The translations under genes were made by a program, and so were the position numbers. DNA of 41,880 nucleotides from VAZQ01 sp036406655. GTDB lineage: Bacteria > Pseudomonadota > Alphaproteobacteria > Rhizobiales > Xanthobacteraceae. The stretch is from NCBI GenBank assembly GCA_036406655.1, contig DASXAP010000309.1:1-41880 (forward strand), in the 5' to 3' direction. Position 1 is the first letter of the stretch, and each line of letters opens with the position of its first letter. The notes under the pieces were generated by a model that was not told the DNA's origin, searched no databases, and saw only the letters and a list, made by a program, of their open reading frames with translations. Below are positions 8,631 through 16,242 of the stretch, piece after piece.

Positions 8631-9136
8631 TGCGCTTGCTCCTTCGCCGCGAGGTCCTTGTGCATCGTCGTGCTTGCGAGCCATTCGTCGCCCAGCAAGA
8701 TCGATTTGCGCTGCTGAGGCACGAAGCCACGCCGCCGAAAGAAGCCCAGGGCACTGTCGCTCACATCCGCCGTCAGTTTCGAGAGGCCGCGAGCCGCCGC
8801 GAGCTTCACGACGGCATCGACGAGCATGCTGCCCACCCCTCGCCCGGCCGCTGCCGGATGCACGTAGAGCATGTCGAGATGCTCGGCTCGCTCCACCGAG
8901 GCGAAGCCGACCGGTGCGCCATCCAGAACGGCCAGCAGCGTCATGGCTTGCGCAAGCCGTCTTCCGAATTCCGCCTCGTCATCCGCCACGGATGCCCAGG
9001 CCTGCTGCTGGGCCTCGCTGTAGTCATCCGAAGTCAGCTCCTCGATGCTGGCGCGAAGAATCTCGGCGAGCACCGTGACGTCGGCCGGCAGGAACGGCCG
9101 CAATCCGGGCTTAGGCCGCGCGCCCGGTTCCATCAT
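8627..9136 (-). CDS. GNAT family N-acetyltransferase
   Basis: A 169-residue acetyl-CoA-dependent acetyltransferase. The fold is shown by the central V-x-H-L-D-M-L-Y-V-H-P strand and the pyrophosphate-binding loop A-A-G-R-G-V-G-S-M-L, followed by the helix V-V-K-L-A-A-A-R-G and the beta-bulge strand D-S-A-L-G-F-F-R-R-R-G-F. Such single-domain proteins usually act on small amines or protein N-termini; the substrate is unknown. ATG at 9136 overlaps the cysS stop as ATGA; a second ATG (9133) follows at once. The frame is open upstream inside cysS but is not used, since the GNAT domain begins only after the chosen start. It is the second gene of the cysS-cimA chain. Confidence 0.87.
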   Translation of the reverse strand: MMEPGARPKPGLRPFLPADVTVLAEILRASIEELTSDDYSEAQQQAWASVADDEAEFGRRLAQAMTLLAVLDGAPVGFASVERAEHLDMLYVHPAAAGRGVGSMLVDAVVKLAAARGLSKLTADVSDSALGFFRRRGFVPQQRKSILLGDEWLASTTMHKDLAAKEQAQ

Positions 9137-10515
9137 CGGCCGATCTCCCATGTGGTGCCCTCCTTCGAATCCTTGAGCACCACCCCCATCGCAGCGAGCT
9201 CGTCCCGAATGCGATCGGCTTCCTTGAAGTTCCTCGCCTTGCGGGCGGCAGCGCGCGCTTCGACGAAGCTCGCTATCTTCGCATCGTCGAGCGCGAGAGA
9301 CCGTGGCCGCCAGGCCGCCCATTGGGCGGACGTCTGCTGCAGCAGCCCGAGCGCTCCGCCACTGGCCTTCAGCGATGCCGCGGCCGGCCTGCTGCCCTTG
9401 GCCGCCTCCGCGCGCAGCTCATGCAGCGCAGCCAGCGCCCTCGGCGTGTTGAGGTCGTCGAGGAGCGCTGCCAGCACCTCGGCACAGGTGAGGCCCGGCT
9501 CGATCCCCGCCGTGAGAGCGTACCAGTGATCGAGGGTGCGCTTGGCCTCGCGCAATCCTGCTTCGGTCCAGTTGATCGGCTGGCGATAGTGAGTCGACAG
9601 CATGGCAAGCCGGATCGTCTCGCCGGGCCAATCTGCGAGCAGGCTTCGGATGGTGATGAAATTGCCGAGGCTCTTCGCCATCTTCTCGCCTTCCAGCTGC
9701 AGGAAGCCGTTGTGCATCCACACCTTGGCCATGAACGGCGTCTGAAAGACGCAGCGCGACTGCGCAATCTCGTTCTCGTGATGCGGGAAGACGAGATCGA
9801 TGCCCCCTCCATGAATGTCGAAGACCTCGCCGAGATGCTTCCAGCTCATGGCCGAGCACTCGATGTGCCAGCCGGGACGGCCGGGGCTTGCGATCCCCCC
9901 CGGGGAGGGCCAGGCCGGCTCTCCCGGCCCGGACGGTTTCCACAGCACGAAATCCATCGCCCCCCGCTTGTAAGGCGCCACCTCCACGCGGGCACCGGCG
10001 ATCATCTCGTCGAGCGAGCGCCGGGACAGCTTTCCATAATCCGGCATCGACGGGACGCTGAACAGCACGTGCTCGTCCGCCACGTAGGCATGACCCGAGG
10101 CAAGCAGTCGCTCGATGAGCGCCTTCATCTCCGGGATGTGCTCGGTCGCGCGCGGCTCAACGGTAGGCCGCAGGCAACCGAGCGCCTCGATATCCTCGTG
10201 AAACTGCCGCTCGGTCCTTTCCGTGACGGTACGGATCGCCGCATTCAGCGGCAGATTTGGATAGTCCTCCGCCGCGCGCGCATTGATCTTGTCGTCCACG
10301 TCCGTGATGTTTCGCGCATAGGTGACGTGCTCGGAGCCATAGAGGTGACGCAGCAGCCGGAACAGGACATCGAAGACGATGATCGGCCGCGCATTGCCGA
10401 TATGGGCGAAGTCGTAGACGGTCGGCCCGCAGACATACATCCGCACGCAGCGCGGATCGAGCGGCGAGAACGGTCGCTTCTCGCGAGCCAGTGTGTCGTA
10501 CAGCCGCAATTCCAT
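9133..10515 (-). CDS. cysS: cysteine-tRNA ligase
   Basis: Class I aminoacyl-tRNA synthetase that charges tRNA-Cys in the cytoplasm. The 460-residue protein has the HIGN signature at 38-41 and the KMAKS form of the KMSKS loop at 278-282. Zinc ligands are seen at Cys29 (Y-V-C-G-P-T), Cys220 (H-I-E-C-S-A-M) and the F-P-H-H-E-N-E segment near 245-250. The C-terminal anticodon-binding helical domain is full length. The ATG is preceded by a small GAGACGTCTC palindrome and a possible leader hairpin but no clear Shine-Dalgarno sequence. It heads a coupled chain: GNAT gene, 43-residue membrane protein and cimA follow with overlaps or a two-base gap. Confidence 0.96.
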   Translation of the reverse strand: MELRLYDTLAREKRPFSPLDPRCVRMYVCGPTVYDFAHIGNARPIIVFDVLFRLLRHLYGSEHVTYARNITDVDDKINARAAEDYPNLPLNAAIRTVTERTERQFHEDIEALGCLRPTVEPRATEHIPEMKALIERLLASGHAYVADEHVLFSVPSMPDYGKLSRRSLDEMIAGARVEVAPYKRGAMDFVLWKPSGPGEPAWPSPGGIASPGRPGWHIECSAMSWKHLGEVFDIHGGGIDLVFPHHENEIAQSRCVFQTPFMAKVWMHNGFLQLEGEKMAKSLGNFITIRSLLADWPGETIRLAMLSTHYRQPINWTEAGLREAKRTLDHWYALTAGIEPGLTCAEVLAALLDDLNTPRALAALHELRAEAAKGSRPAAASLKASGGALGLLQQTSAQWAAWRPRSLALDDAKIASFVEARAAARKARNFKEADRIRDELAAMGVVLKDSKEGTTWEIGR

Positions 10516-10532
10516 CGAGACGTCTCTGCTTC

Positions 10533-10571
10533 CGCTCCGGCTTCACACCCGGTTCGACCGCGACCGGAGCG
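10533..10571 (-). promoter_or_regulatory. possible leader hairpin upstream of cysS
   Basis: Eight-base inverted arms (CGCTCCGG and CCGGAGCG) separated by 23 bases lie 18 to 56 bases upstream of the cysS ATG, and a GAGACGTCTC palindrome (10517-10526) touches the start. They could fold in the mRNA leader. I see no T-box consensus, so no specific mechanism is claimed. Confidence 0.3.
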
Positions 10572-10849
10572 AGAAACGCGTGTCTCACCCCGCCGGCTGG
10601 GCGTCAATCGATCTCGAAGGGAACAAGGACGGCCGCAGCCCGCGCTTGGTTGCTAGCGCATAATCGCCGGGCGAATGCCGCAGATATGAGCAAGGCCGTT
10701 CACACCGCGGAGAATGGCCATGCCCGGAGCCTGCGTCAAGCCCCGGATCCTCCCCCGGCCCGCGCGGCCGAGCTCCGTCAAGTAGCCGTTCCAGCGAGAT
10801 TTTCTCCTTGCATCCGGCGCGGCGCAAAATTGCCGATTACTGTGGCTTT

Positions 10850-10870
10850 CATGTCCTAGGCAAGGACATG
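10850..10870. promoter_or_regulatory. perfect 8-bp inverted repeat, candidate operator
   Basis: Arms CATGTCCT and AGGACATG are exact reverse complements around a five-base spacer (AGGCA), 21 bp in all. The site is 120 bp upstream of the small exported-protein gene at 10990 and 335 bp upstream of cysS. Its size and symmetry fit the site of a dimeric regulator; it could also be a short hairpin. No T-run follows, so a terminator is less likely. The MarR gene at 11429 is a nearby candidate regulator, by position only. Confidence 0.45.
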
Positions 10871-10989
10871 GCGGGACCGCTAACAGGGGGCGGTGGCGTG
10901 GGCTGAGCGGCTGTTTAGGGGCAATTTAAGCTTTGCCACGCACTGTCGACGTCGCGTTCCTCGCCGGGGATGCAAAGGGGGGCCTGGAT

Positions 10990-11280
10990 ATGCGGTATGT
11001 TCTTGCCGCGCTCGTGTGCGCGGCGGCGATGGTCGGCGCTGCCCAAGCCGAAAAGCGCGTTTTTATCGTTGCCAACAATTCGGACGGTTATGGCGTCGAC
11101 CGCTGTCTGGCAACCGGCGCCGCGTGCGGCGCGGCAGTCGCCACGGCCTATTGCCACGCCCGCGATTTCGCCGAAGCCGCCTCGTTTCGCAAGCTGGACA
11201 AATCGGAGCTCGGGGTGGTTGCGCCTGGCAGCGGCTCCTCCCCTCGCAACGAATTCATCGCCATCGAGTGCCTGCGCTAG
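10990..11280 (+). CDS. small exported cysteine-containing protein, unknown function
   Basis: A 96-residue protein with a clear signal peptide: M-R-Y-V-L-A-A-L-V-C-A-A-A-M-V-G-A-A-Q-A, cut after A-Q-A at residue 20. The mature part begins E-K-R-V-F-I-V-A-N-N-S-D-G-Y-G-V-D-R-C and has four Cys (D-R-C, A-A-C-G, A-Y-C-H, I-E-C-L), so two disulfides are possible in the periplasm. I recognise the VFIVANNxDGYGVDRCL pattern as a conserved hypothetical protein of Hyphomicrobiales, without known function. A G-rich Shine-Dalgarno (AAAGGGGGG) lies upstream of ATG 10990; the frame is open further up but the signal peptide fixes the start. Confidence 0.78.
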   Translation: MRYVLAALVCAAAMVGAAQAEKRVFIVANNSDGYGVDRCLATGAACGAAVATAYCHARDFAEAASFRKLDKSELGVVAPGSGSSPRNEFIAIECLR

Positions 11281-11428
11281 CCGGGCTAGGCCGGCGGATG
11301 AAGCGCATCGGCCCGCAGCCGGGTCGGGAGCGGCCACCGGCCGTTGCACCGCGCCTCTTCTTCGGCCATCTTCGGCGTGGCGGGTCGAGCCCTGCAGTTG
11401 CGAAAGTTCACGCCGGGCGCAGTCGAGG

Positions 11429-11926
11429 ATGACTTCCAGTCCAGTCGCCAACAGCACGGTCGAGGAGCCGTTGCTCAAGCTCGAAGATTTCCTGCCGCAC
11501 CGGCTGAACGTCCTCTCCAGCCTCGTGTCGCAGGCCCTCATGCGGGTATATGCGCGCCACGGTATCGGAATACCGGAATGGCGGGTGCTGGTCACCCTCG
11601 GGCAGAACGGGGCGATGACCGGCAAGGCTGTTGGCGCGCATACGCACATGCACAAGACCAAGGTCTCGCGCGCGGTCGCGCAACTCGAGCAACGCAAGTT
11701 CGTCAGCCGCCGCGCCAACCGGGCGGACCTGCGCGAATCGTTTCTCTCGCTCACGCCGGCAGGCCGCGCCGTATACGAGGAGCTTGCCCCGAGCGCGCTC
11801 GACTTCATGAATCGACTGGGCGAGGTAGTGTCGGCGACCGATCGGCCCGCCTTCGATCGTGCCGTGAAAGCGCTGACCGAACGCTCCGCCGAGCTCGTCG
11901 ACGAGATGGAGCGCGCGAAGCTGTGA
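11429..11926 (+). CDS. MarR family transcriptional regulator
   Basis: A 165-residue winged-helix DNA-binding protein. An N-terminal dimerisation helix (L-P-H-R-L-N-V-L-S-S-L-V-S-Q-A-L) leads to I-P-E-W-R-V-L-V-T-L, the helix-turn-helix G-A-M-T-G-K-A-V-G-A-x4-H-K-T-K-V-S-R-A-V-A-Q-L-E and the wing S-R-R-A-N-R-A-D-L-R-E-S-F-L-S-L-T-P-A-G-R. The D-x-R motif of the wing is present as D-L-R. Members usually repress neighbouring genes and respond to phenolic or lipophilic ligands. It is 128 bp upstream of the maiA-like gene on the same strand, so that gene is the likely target; this is inference. ATG 11429 gives the usual family length. Confidence 0.91.
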   Translation: MTSSPVANSTVEEPLLKLEDFLPHRLNVLSSLVSQALMRVYARHGIGIPEWRVLVTLGQNGAMTGKAVGAHTHMHKTKVSRAVAQLEQRKFVSRRANRADLRESFLSLTPAGRAVYEELAPSALDFMNRLGEVVSATDRPAFDRAVKALTERSAELVDEMERAKL

Positions 11927-12054
11927 GGTTTTGCGCGCGGCCCGAGCAGAACGTCGCGGCCTTCGCGCCTCGTCCGCGGCACGCGACGATCCTGCGCCGG
12001 GTCCTGGCTCGGCGACTTGCTGGAAACGCGGAATAACGACACGCAGGAGGGGAC

Positions 12055-12690
12055 GTGAAACTATACGGCTACTTCCGTTCGTCAGCCGCTTATCGAGCTC
12101 GCATTGCCCTCAATCTCAAGGGGATCAGCAGCGAGATGATCTCGATCCACCTGCAGAGAGAGGGAGGGCTCAACAGGAAACCTGAGTTTCGCGCTGTCAA
12201 TCCGCAAATGAAAGTCCCGGCGCTGCGACTGGATACCGGCGATGTGCTCATCCAGTCGCTCGCCATCATCGAGTATCTGGACGAGACCCATCCGCGGCCG
12301 CCATTCCTGCCGGCAGACCCGGTCGAGCGTGCAAGGGTTCGCGCCTTCGCGCAGGTCATCGCTTGCGACATCCATCCGCTCAACAACGTGGCGCCGCTAC
12401 GCTATCTGAAGAATGAGCTTGGCCACGAGCAAATGCAGATCGACAGCTGGTATCATCACTGGATTCTCGAAGGGTTCGATGCCCTCGAGGCAATGATCCG
12501 CCCGGGCCCTTTCAGCTTCGGCAGCGACATCACGCTCGCCGACATCTGCCTTGTGCCGCAGGTTTACAATGCGAGGCGGTTCAAGGTGCCGCTGGCGCGT
12601 TTTCCCAAGATAGTCTCTGTCGACGCCGCGTGCAGCCAGCTGCCGGCGTTCGAAAGGGCGAAGCCCGAAAACCAGCCGGATGCCGAGTGA
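12055..12690 (+). CDS. maiA: maleylacetoacetate isomerase / zeta-class glutathione S-transferase
   Basis: A 211-residue zeta-type GST. It starts K-L-Y-G-Y-F-R-S-S-A-A-Y-R-A-R-I-A-L-N, with the catalytic SSxxxR element at 9-14, and continues with N-P-Q-M-K-V-P-A-L and the Q-S-L-A-I-I-E-Y-L-D-E glutathione site. The helical domain has I-A-C-D-I-H-P-L-N-N, a hallmark of maleylacetoacetate isomerases in tyrosine/homogentisate breakdown. The start is GTG 12055, seven bases after a GGAGGGGA ribosome-binding site. No homogentisate dioxygenase or fumarylacetoacetase is adjacent, so action on other substrates such as maleylpyruvate or haloacids remains open. It probably responds to the MarR gene just upstream. 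Confidence 0.85.
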   Translation: MKLYGYFRSSAAYRARIALNLKGISSEMISIHLQREGGLNRKPEFRAVNPQMKVPALRLDTGDVLIQSLAIIEYLDETHPRPPFLPADPVERARVRAFAQVIACDIHPLNNVAPLRYLKNELGHEQMQIDSWYHHWILEGFDALEAMIRPGPFSFGSDITLADICLVPQVYNARRFKVPLARFPKIVSVDAACSQLPAFERAKPENQPDAE

Positions 12691-12801
12691 CCATGTCCTC
12701 GCGCGTCGACCAGCCCCGCCCTGGCCCGACCAGGCATTGGTCCTGACTGGCTTGCCTGCTTCCCGCGACGCCGGGCGGCGGGAGCGAAGTGGAACAACCC
12801 C

Positions 12802-13707
12802 GTGGCGACAGGGAAGCTGCTGCGCGTCATCCTCTGGATGAGCGGCGCGCTGCTGTCGTTTTCGGCGATGGCGGTCTCGATTCGGGTGCTGGGCGGAGCC
12901 CTGAGCGTCCTGGAGATCCTCGCGGTTCGCTCCGGTTTCGGCCTGCTTGTCATGGCCACACTAGCGGGGGTTCGCAGCGACTTGCGTGCGACGATCTTCA
13001 CACGGCAGCTGCCGCTGCACGTGTTCCGCAACACGATCCACCTGGGCGCGCAATATCTCTGGGCGATGACCCTTCTGCTGCTGCCGCTCGCGACCGTCTT
13101 CGCGCTCGAATTCACGACGCCGGCCTGGACCTTGGCGCTGGCCGTCCCGGTGCTGGGCGAGCGGCTGACGGCGAGCCGGATCGGCGCCGTCGCGCTCGGG
13201 CTGATCGGCACGCTGGTTATTCTTCGGCCCGGCTTCGCGACGTTCCGGCCGGCCGCACTGGTGGTTCTCGCCGCCGCGATCGGGCTTGCCGCCACGCTGA
13301 TCGCGACCAAGAAGCTGACCCGAACCGAGCCGACATTTGCCATCATCTTCTGGATGAATCTGATCCAGCTGCCGCTTGCTCTTCTCGGCTGCGACCCACT
13401 CTTCCTCGGCAAGCTCGGCTTCAGCCATGTTCCCGCGCTGGTCGCGCTCGCCGGGGCCGGACTGACCTCGCATTACTGCCTCGCCAATGCGTTTCGGTCG
13501 GGCGATGCGACCCTGGTAGTGCCCCTCGATTTCATGCGCATTCCTCTCATCGCGGTGGTGGGCTGGTGGCTTTACCGGGAGGAGCTTGACCCGCTCGTCT
13601 TCATGGGGGCGGGCCTGATCGTGGTGGGAATTCTGTGGAATTTGCGCAGTGAGGCCCTGCACCCCACCGTCGCCGCAACCCAAACCGGCAGTTCCGGCCC
13701 GAAATGA
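12802..13707 (+). CDS. DMT superfamily transporter, EamA type
   Basis: A 301-residue inner-membrane protein with about ten hydrophobic segments in two repeats of five, the EamA arrangement. Typical landmarks are the first repeat end with A-L-E-F-T-T-P-A-W-T-L-A-L-A-V-P-V-L-G-E and its counterpart in the second half, G-D-A-T-L-V-V-P-L-D-F-M-R-I-P with G-W-W-L-Y-R-E-E. The family exports amino acids, nucleosides or other metabolites, and the substrate cannot be read from sequence. The start taken is GTG 12802; ATG 12838 is an alternative that would trim the first helix. It lies 111 bp downstream of the maiA-like gene, with loose linkage only. Confidence 0.87.
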   Translation: MATGKLLRVILWMSGALLSFSAMAVSIRVLGGALSVLEILAVRSGFGLLVMATLAGVRSDLRATIFTRQLPLHVFRNTIHLGAQYLWAMTLLLLPLATVFALEFTTPAWTLALAVPVLGERLTASRIGAVALGLIGTLVILRPGFATFRPAALVVLAAAIGLAATLIATKKLTRTEPTFAIIFWMNLIQLPLALLGCDPLFLGKLGFSHVPALVALAGAGLTSHYCLANAFRSGDATLVVPLDFMRIPLIAVVGWWLYREELDPLVFMGAGLIVVGILWNLRSEALHPTVAATQTGSSGPK

Positions 13708-13828
13708 CCGCGATAACAAGATGCTTGAGAGCGACGGCGGGATTGCTCCAGTGAGCGCCGAACACACTTTGGTCACCATTGCAGCGCTTCCATCTGACGC
13801 TGCGAGCGTCGGGTCGGGGCCCTGCTCC

Positions 13829-14986
13829 ATGGTTGGGACGGTGATCGCGGATTTACTGCGCCAATTGGGTGCCGCCTGCCCGCTGCTCCTGCTGTGCGCA
13901 GCGCCGGCCGCGGCGCAGCTCCAATTTCCCTTCTCGTCGCCGCCCGCTGCAGCTTCGCGAAGCCAGTCGTGTCTGCGGCTCGAAAGCCAGCTCGCGGCGA
14001 TCGATCGGGGTGGATCGCTCGACCCCGCCACCACCGAGCAGGTCAAGCGTTACGAGGATGCGGCCGCCAAGCAGCAGGCAGAGCTCGAACGGCTTGGCCA
14101 GCAGTCGCGCCGTCTGGGCTGCACCGGGGGCGGCTTTTTCTCGCTGTTCAGCGGGCAGTCGCAGCAGTGCGCTCCTCTCAACAATCAGATTCAGCAGGTA
14201 CGGGCCACCCTCGACCGCTTGCTGATGGATCAGCAGCGCCTGCAGGGCAACAGCGGCGAGCGCGAAGCGCAGCGGCGGAGCCTGCTGGTGGCGCTCGGCC
14301 AAAACGATTGTGGCCCGCAATATCGCCAATATGCCAATGCCGGCCCCGGCGGGTTCTTTGAAACGTTGTTCGGGGGAGCTCAACCCGGCTTCTCGGGCAC
14401 CACCGCGGGCACCTACCGCACCCTCTGCGTGCGAACATGCGACGGCTACTACTTCCCGATTTCCTATTCCACGGTGCCTACCCGGTTCGCCGAAGATGAG
14501 CAGCTGTGCCACCGACTTTGTCCGGCAACCGAAGTGACCCTCTACAGCTACCGCAATCCGGGTGAGGACGTGTCGCGAGCAGTGTCCACAGGCGGGAAGC
14601 TGTACACGGAGCTTCCGACCGCGTTCAGCTATCGCAAGCATTACAACGCCGCCTGCAGCTGCCGCGCCCCAGGCCAATCCTGGGCCCAGGCCTTGCGGCA
14701 GAACGAGGACCAGACGCTCGAACGCGGCGACATCGTCGTCACCGAGGAACGCGCGAAGCAGCTGTCCCAACCGCGTTTCGATGCCCAGGGCAAGCCCGTC
14801 AACCTCGATCCGAGCTCCGCCCGGACCGCGCCTGCCGCGAGGGGCGTCAACTCGCCGGTGAGCGCCGCGCCGCTGGCACCCGCTCTGATGCAGGCCGATG
14901 CTCCTGCCGCCGAGGAGAAGATCGAGGACCAACCGGTCACGCGCCAAGTCCGCCCGGTCGCGCCGACACCATATCGGTCGCGGTAA
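13829..14986 (+). CDS. DUF2865 domain-containing exported protein
   Basis: A 385-residue protein with a signal peptide (core L-L-L-L-C-A-A-P-A-A-A, cut before Q-L-Q-F near residue 29). Residues ~45-155 are Gln/Arg-rich and likely coiled coil (E-Q-V-K-R-Y-E-D-A-A-A-K-Q-Q-A-E-L-E-R-L). The DUF2865 core is at ~190-305: G-T-Y-R-T-L-C-V-R-T-C-D-G-Y-Y-F-P-I-S-Y-S-T, C-x3-C-P, L-Y-S-Y-R-N-P-G-E-D and a C-S-C. There are ten Cys in the mature part, fitting a disulfide-bonded periplasmic protein. The C-terminal ~60 residues are Pro/Ala-rich. The family is common in Hyphomicrobiales and has no assigned function. ATG 13829 best fits the signal peptide; ATG 13721 in the same frame would add an unlikely leader. 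Confidence 0.85.
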   Translation: MVGTVIADLLRQLGAACPLLLLCAAPAAAQLQFPFSSPPAAASRSQSCLRLESQLAAIDRGGSLDPATTEQVKRYEDAAAKQQAELERLGQQSRRLGCTGGGFFSLFSGQSQQCAPLNNQIQQVRATLDRLLMDQQRLQGNSGEREAQRRSLLVALGQNDCGPQYRQYANAGPGGFFETLFGGAQPGFSGTTAGTYRTLCVRTCDGYYFPISYSTVPTRFAEDEQLCHRLCPATEVTLYSYRNPGEDVSRAVSTGGKLYTELPTAFSYRKHYNAACSCRAPGQSWAQALRQNEDQTLERGDIVVTEERAKQLSQPRFDAQGKPVNLDPSSARTAPAARGVNSPVSAAPLAPALMQADAPAAEEKIEDQPVTRQVRPVAPTPYRSR

Positions 14987-14997
14987 GGATGCGACAC

Positions 14998-15014
14998 CGC
15001 TCCGGGAGGGAGCG
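14998..15014. terminator. hairpin between convergent DUF2865 and MetE-like genes
   Basis: Arms CGCTCC and GGAGCG around GGGAG, placed in the 34-bp gap between two stop codons that face each other. It could stop transcription from both sides. There is no T-run, so confidence is low. Confidence 0.38.
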
Positions 15015-15020
15015 ACGCCG

Positions 15021-16199
15021 CTACGCGCTCCTCGTGAGCGTGTAGCGCTGCTCGGCGGCGAGACATTCCGCCTGCGGAAGCCCGAGCTCCTTGCGCACGA
15101 TGTTCGTCCCCAGCACCATTGCCACCATCTTGTAGGCGGCATGCCGGCGACCCATGCCTTCGCGCCCCATGCCGCAGTCGGAGGAGATGATCAGTCGCTC
15201 CGGCGGGATGTATCTGAGCGCTTCTCGAATCAGAGCCGCGATCTGGTCCGGTCGTTCGACCTGCAGCGTATGATGATCGACGACCCCGATCACGATCTTC
15301 TTGTCCTTCACGGTCTCGCCGATCGCGCGCAGGTCGGCCGGACCGGATGAGCAGGTTTCGAAAGTGAGCGCGTCGGCGTCCACACGGCTCAGAGCCTCGA
15401 GCGTGGGTTGATAGCTTTGCACCTCGCGGAATATGCGCTGCTGGGACGGGTTGCCCCAGCAGGTGTGGCACCACACCTCCGTCTTCGCCCGCAGGCCTTT
15501 CACCGTGTTGTTGAATATCTTCACCAGATCGTCGACATCGAGCTTGCCGAAGGTCTTGCCGCGAGCGGGCACCATGTGGATTTGCGGCTCTTCCATCTGC
15601 ACCACGGGGCAGCCGGCATCGGCCAGCTCGTTCAGCTCCTCGTTCAGCGCATTGCTGATCGCCCAGGTCCGCTCGACCGGATCCTTGTAGTAGTCGTCCT
15701 CCACGGACGCGGCGATCAGCTCGGGCAATATGGTGCCGAACTTCACCGGCCTTGTGGTCAGGCGCTGCGCCGCCTTCCACATGGCGGTGTACTGCAGACG
15801 GCCACGGCCGACCGGCCCGACGATCCTCGGGAAAACCCGGGCTTCGAGGAAGTCGTGCAGGATATGCCCGCGCGGATAGGCGACCGCGCCTATCTTGTAG
15901 ATCATCGGCTCCGCGACCTCGGCAAAGCCGTCCATGTGGGTGAGCGGATAGCTCTGCCAGCTCATGCCGCCCACCTCCTCGTCGTAATGCGCGTCGCCGT
16001 CGGTCACGATGTCGAGGCCGGCCACCTCCTGCGCGCGCAGGAAGCACGACACCGCATCCTCGTACTGCTCGCGATAGCGGGAGCTCACCATGGCTTCGAG
16101 AAAGCTCCTCGATCCCAGCACCGCGTCGTACCAGGCCGGACGCGGCAGCGAGCCGATGATCGAGGTTGGCAGGGTCACATGGCCTGACGCTTTGTACAT
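15021..16199 (-). CDS. stand-alone MetE catalytic-domain protein (cobalamin-independent methionine synthase II family)
   Basis: A 392-residue TIM-barrel protein matching only the C-terminal catalytic half of MetE. The zinc site is complete: H245-T-C247 (W-C-H-T-C-W-G-N), Glu281 (F-E-T-C-S-S-G) and Cys342 (S-D-C-G-M-G). The sequence opens T-S-I-I-G-S-L-P-R-P and has Q-M-E-E-P near 201-205, where MetE binds its thiol substrate. It lacks the N-terminal domain that full-length MetE uses to hold polyglutamyl-methyltetrahydrofolate, so the methyl donor is unknown. Methionine synthesis or another alkyl-to-thiol transfer are both possible. ATG 16199 is 43 bp after the nadE stop on the same strand, suggesting cotranscription. 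Confidence 0.85.
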   Translation of the reverse strand: MYKASGHVTLPTSIIGSLPRPAWYDAVLGSRSFLEAMVSSRYREQYEDAVSCFLRAQEVAGLDIVTDGDAHYDEEVGGMSWQSYPLTHMDGFAEVAEPMIYKIGAVAYPRGHILHDFLEARVFPRIVGPVGRGRLQYTAMWKAAQRLTTRPVKFGTILPELIAASVEDDYYKDPVERTWAISNALNEELNELADAGCPVVQMEEPQIHMVPARGKTFGKLDVDDLVKIFNNTVKGLRAKTEVWCHTCWGNPSQQRIFREVQSYQPTLEALSRVDADALTFETCSSGPADLRAIGETVKDKKIVIGVVDHHTLQVERPDQIAALIREALRYIPPERLIISSDCGMGREGMGRRHAAYKMVAMVLGTNIVRKELGLPQAECLAAEQRYTLTRSA

Positions 16200-16242
16200 C
16201 GTTGCCTCTCGCGGCGCGTTGCCTTGTTTGGCTGAACTCGAG

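Larger units (their letters stand above)
10516..10989. other. 474-bp gene-free stretch, divergent promoter region
   Basis: Lies between cysS (minus) and the small exported protein (plus). No frame in it has a family-like protein: short open frames exist on both strands but are Arg/Pro-rich, as expected of chance frames in GC-rich DNA. It holds two dyads: arms CGCTCCGG and CCGGAGCG at 10533-10540 and 10564-10571, in the cysS leader, and a perfect 8-bp pair at 10850-10870, listed separately. I cannot pick convincing -35/-10 boxes. Confidence 0.6.

Noticed and set aside
9322..10656. 444-codon open frame antisense to cysS
   Set aside because: It covers the whole of an unmistakable cysS gene and has no motif.
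10585..10827. 80-codon minus-strand frame upstream of cysS
   Set aside because: Composition is Arg/Pro/Ser-rich and it has no ribosome-binding site or similarity; probably chance.
13853..15142. 429-codon frame antisense to the DUF2865 gene
   Set aside because: It overlaps a gene with signal peptide and known domain, and its protein is low in complexity.
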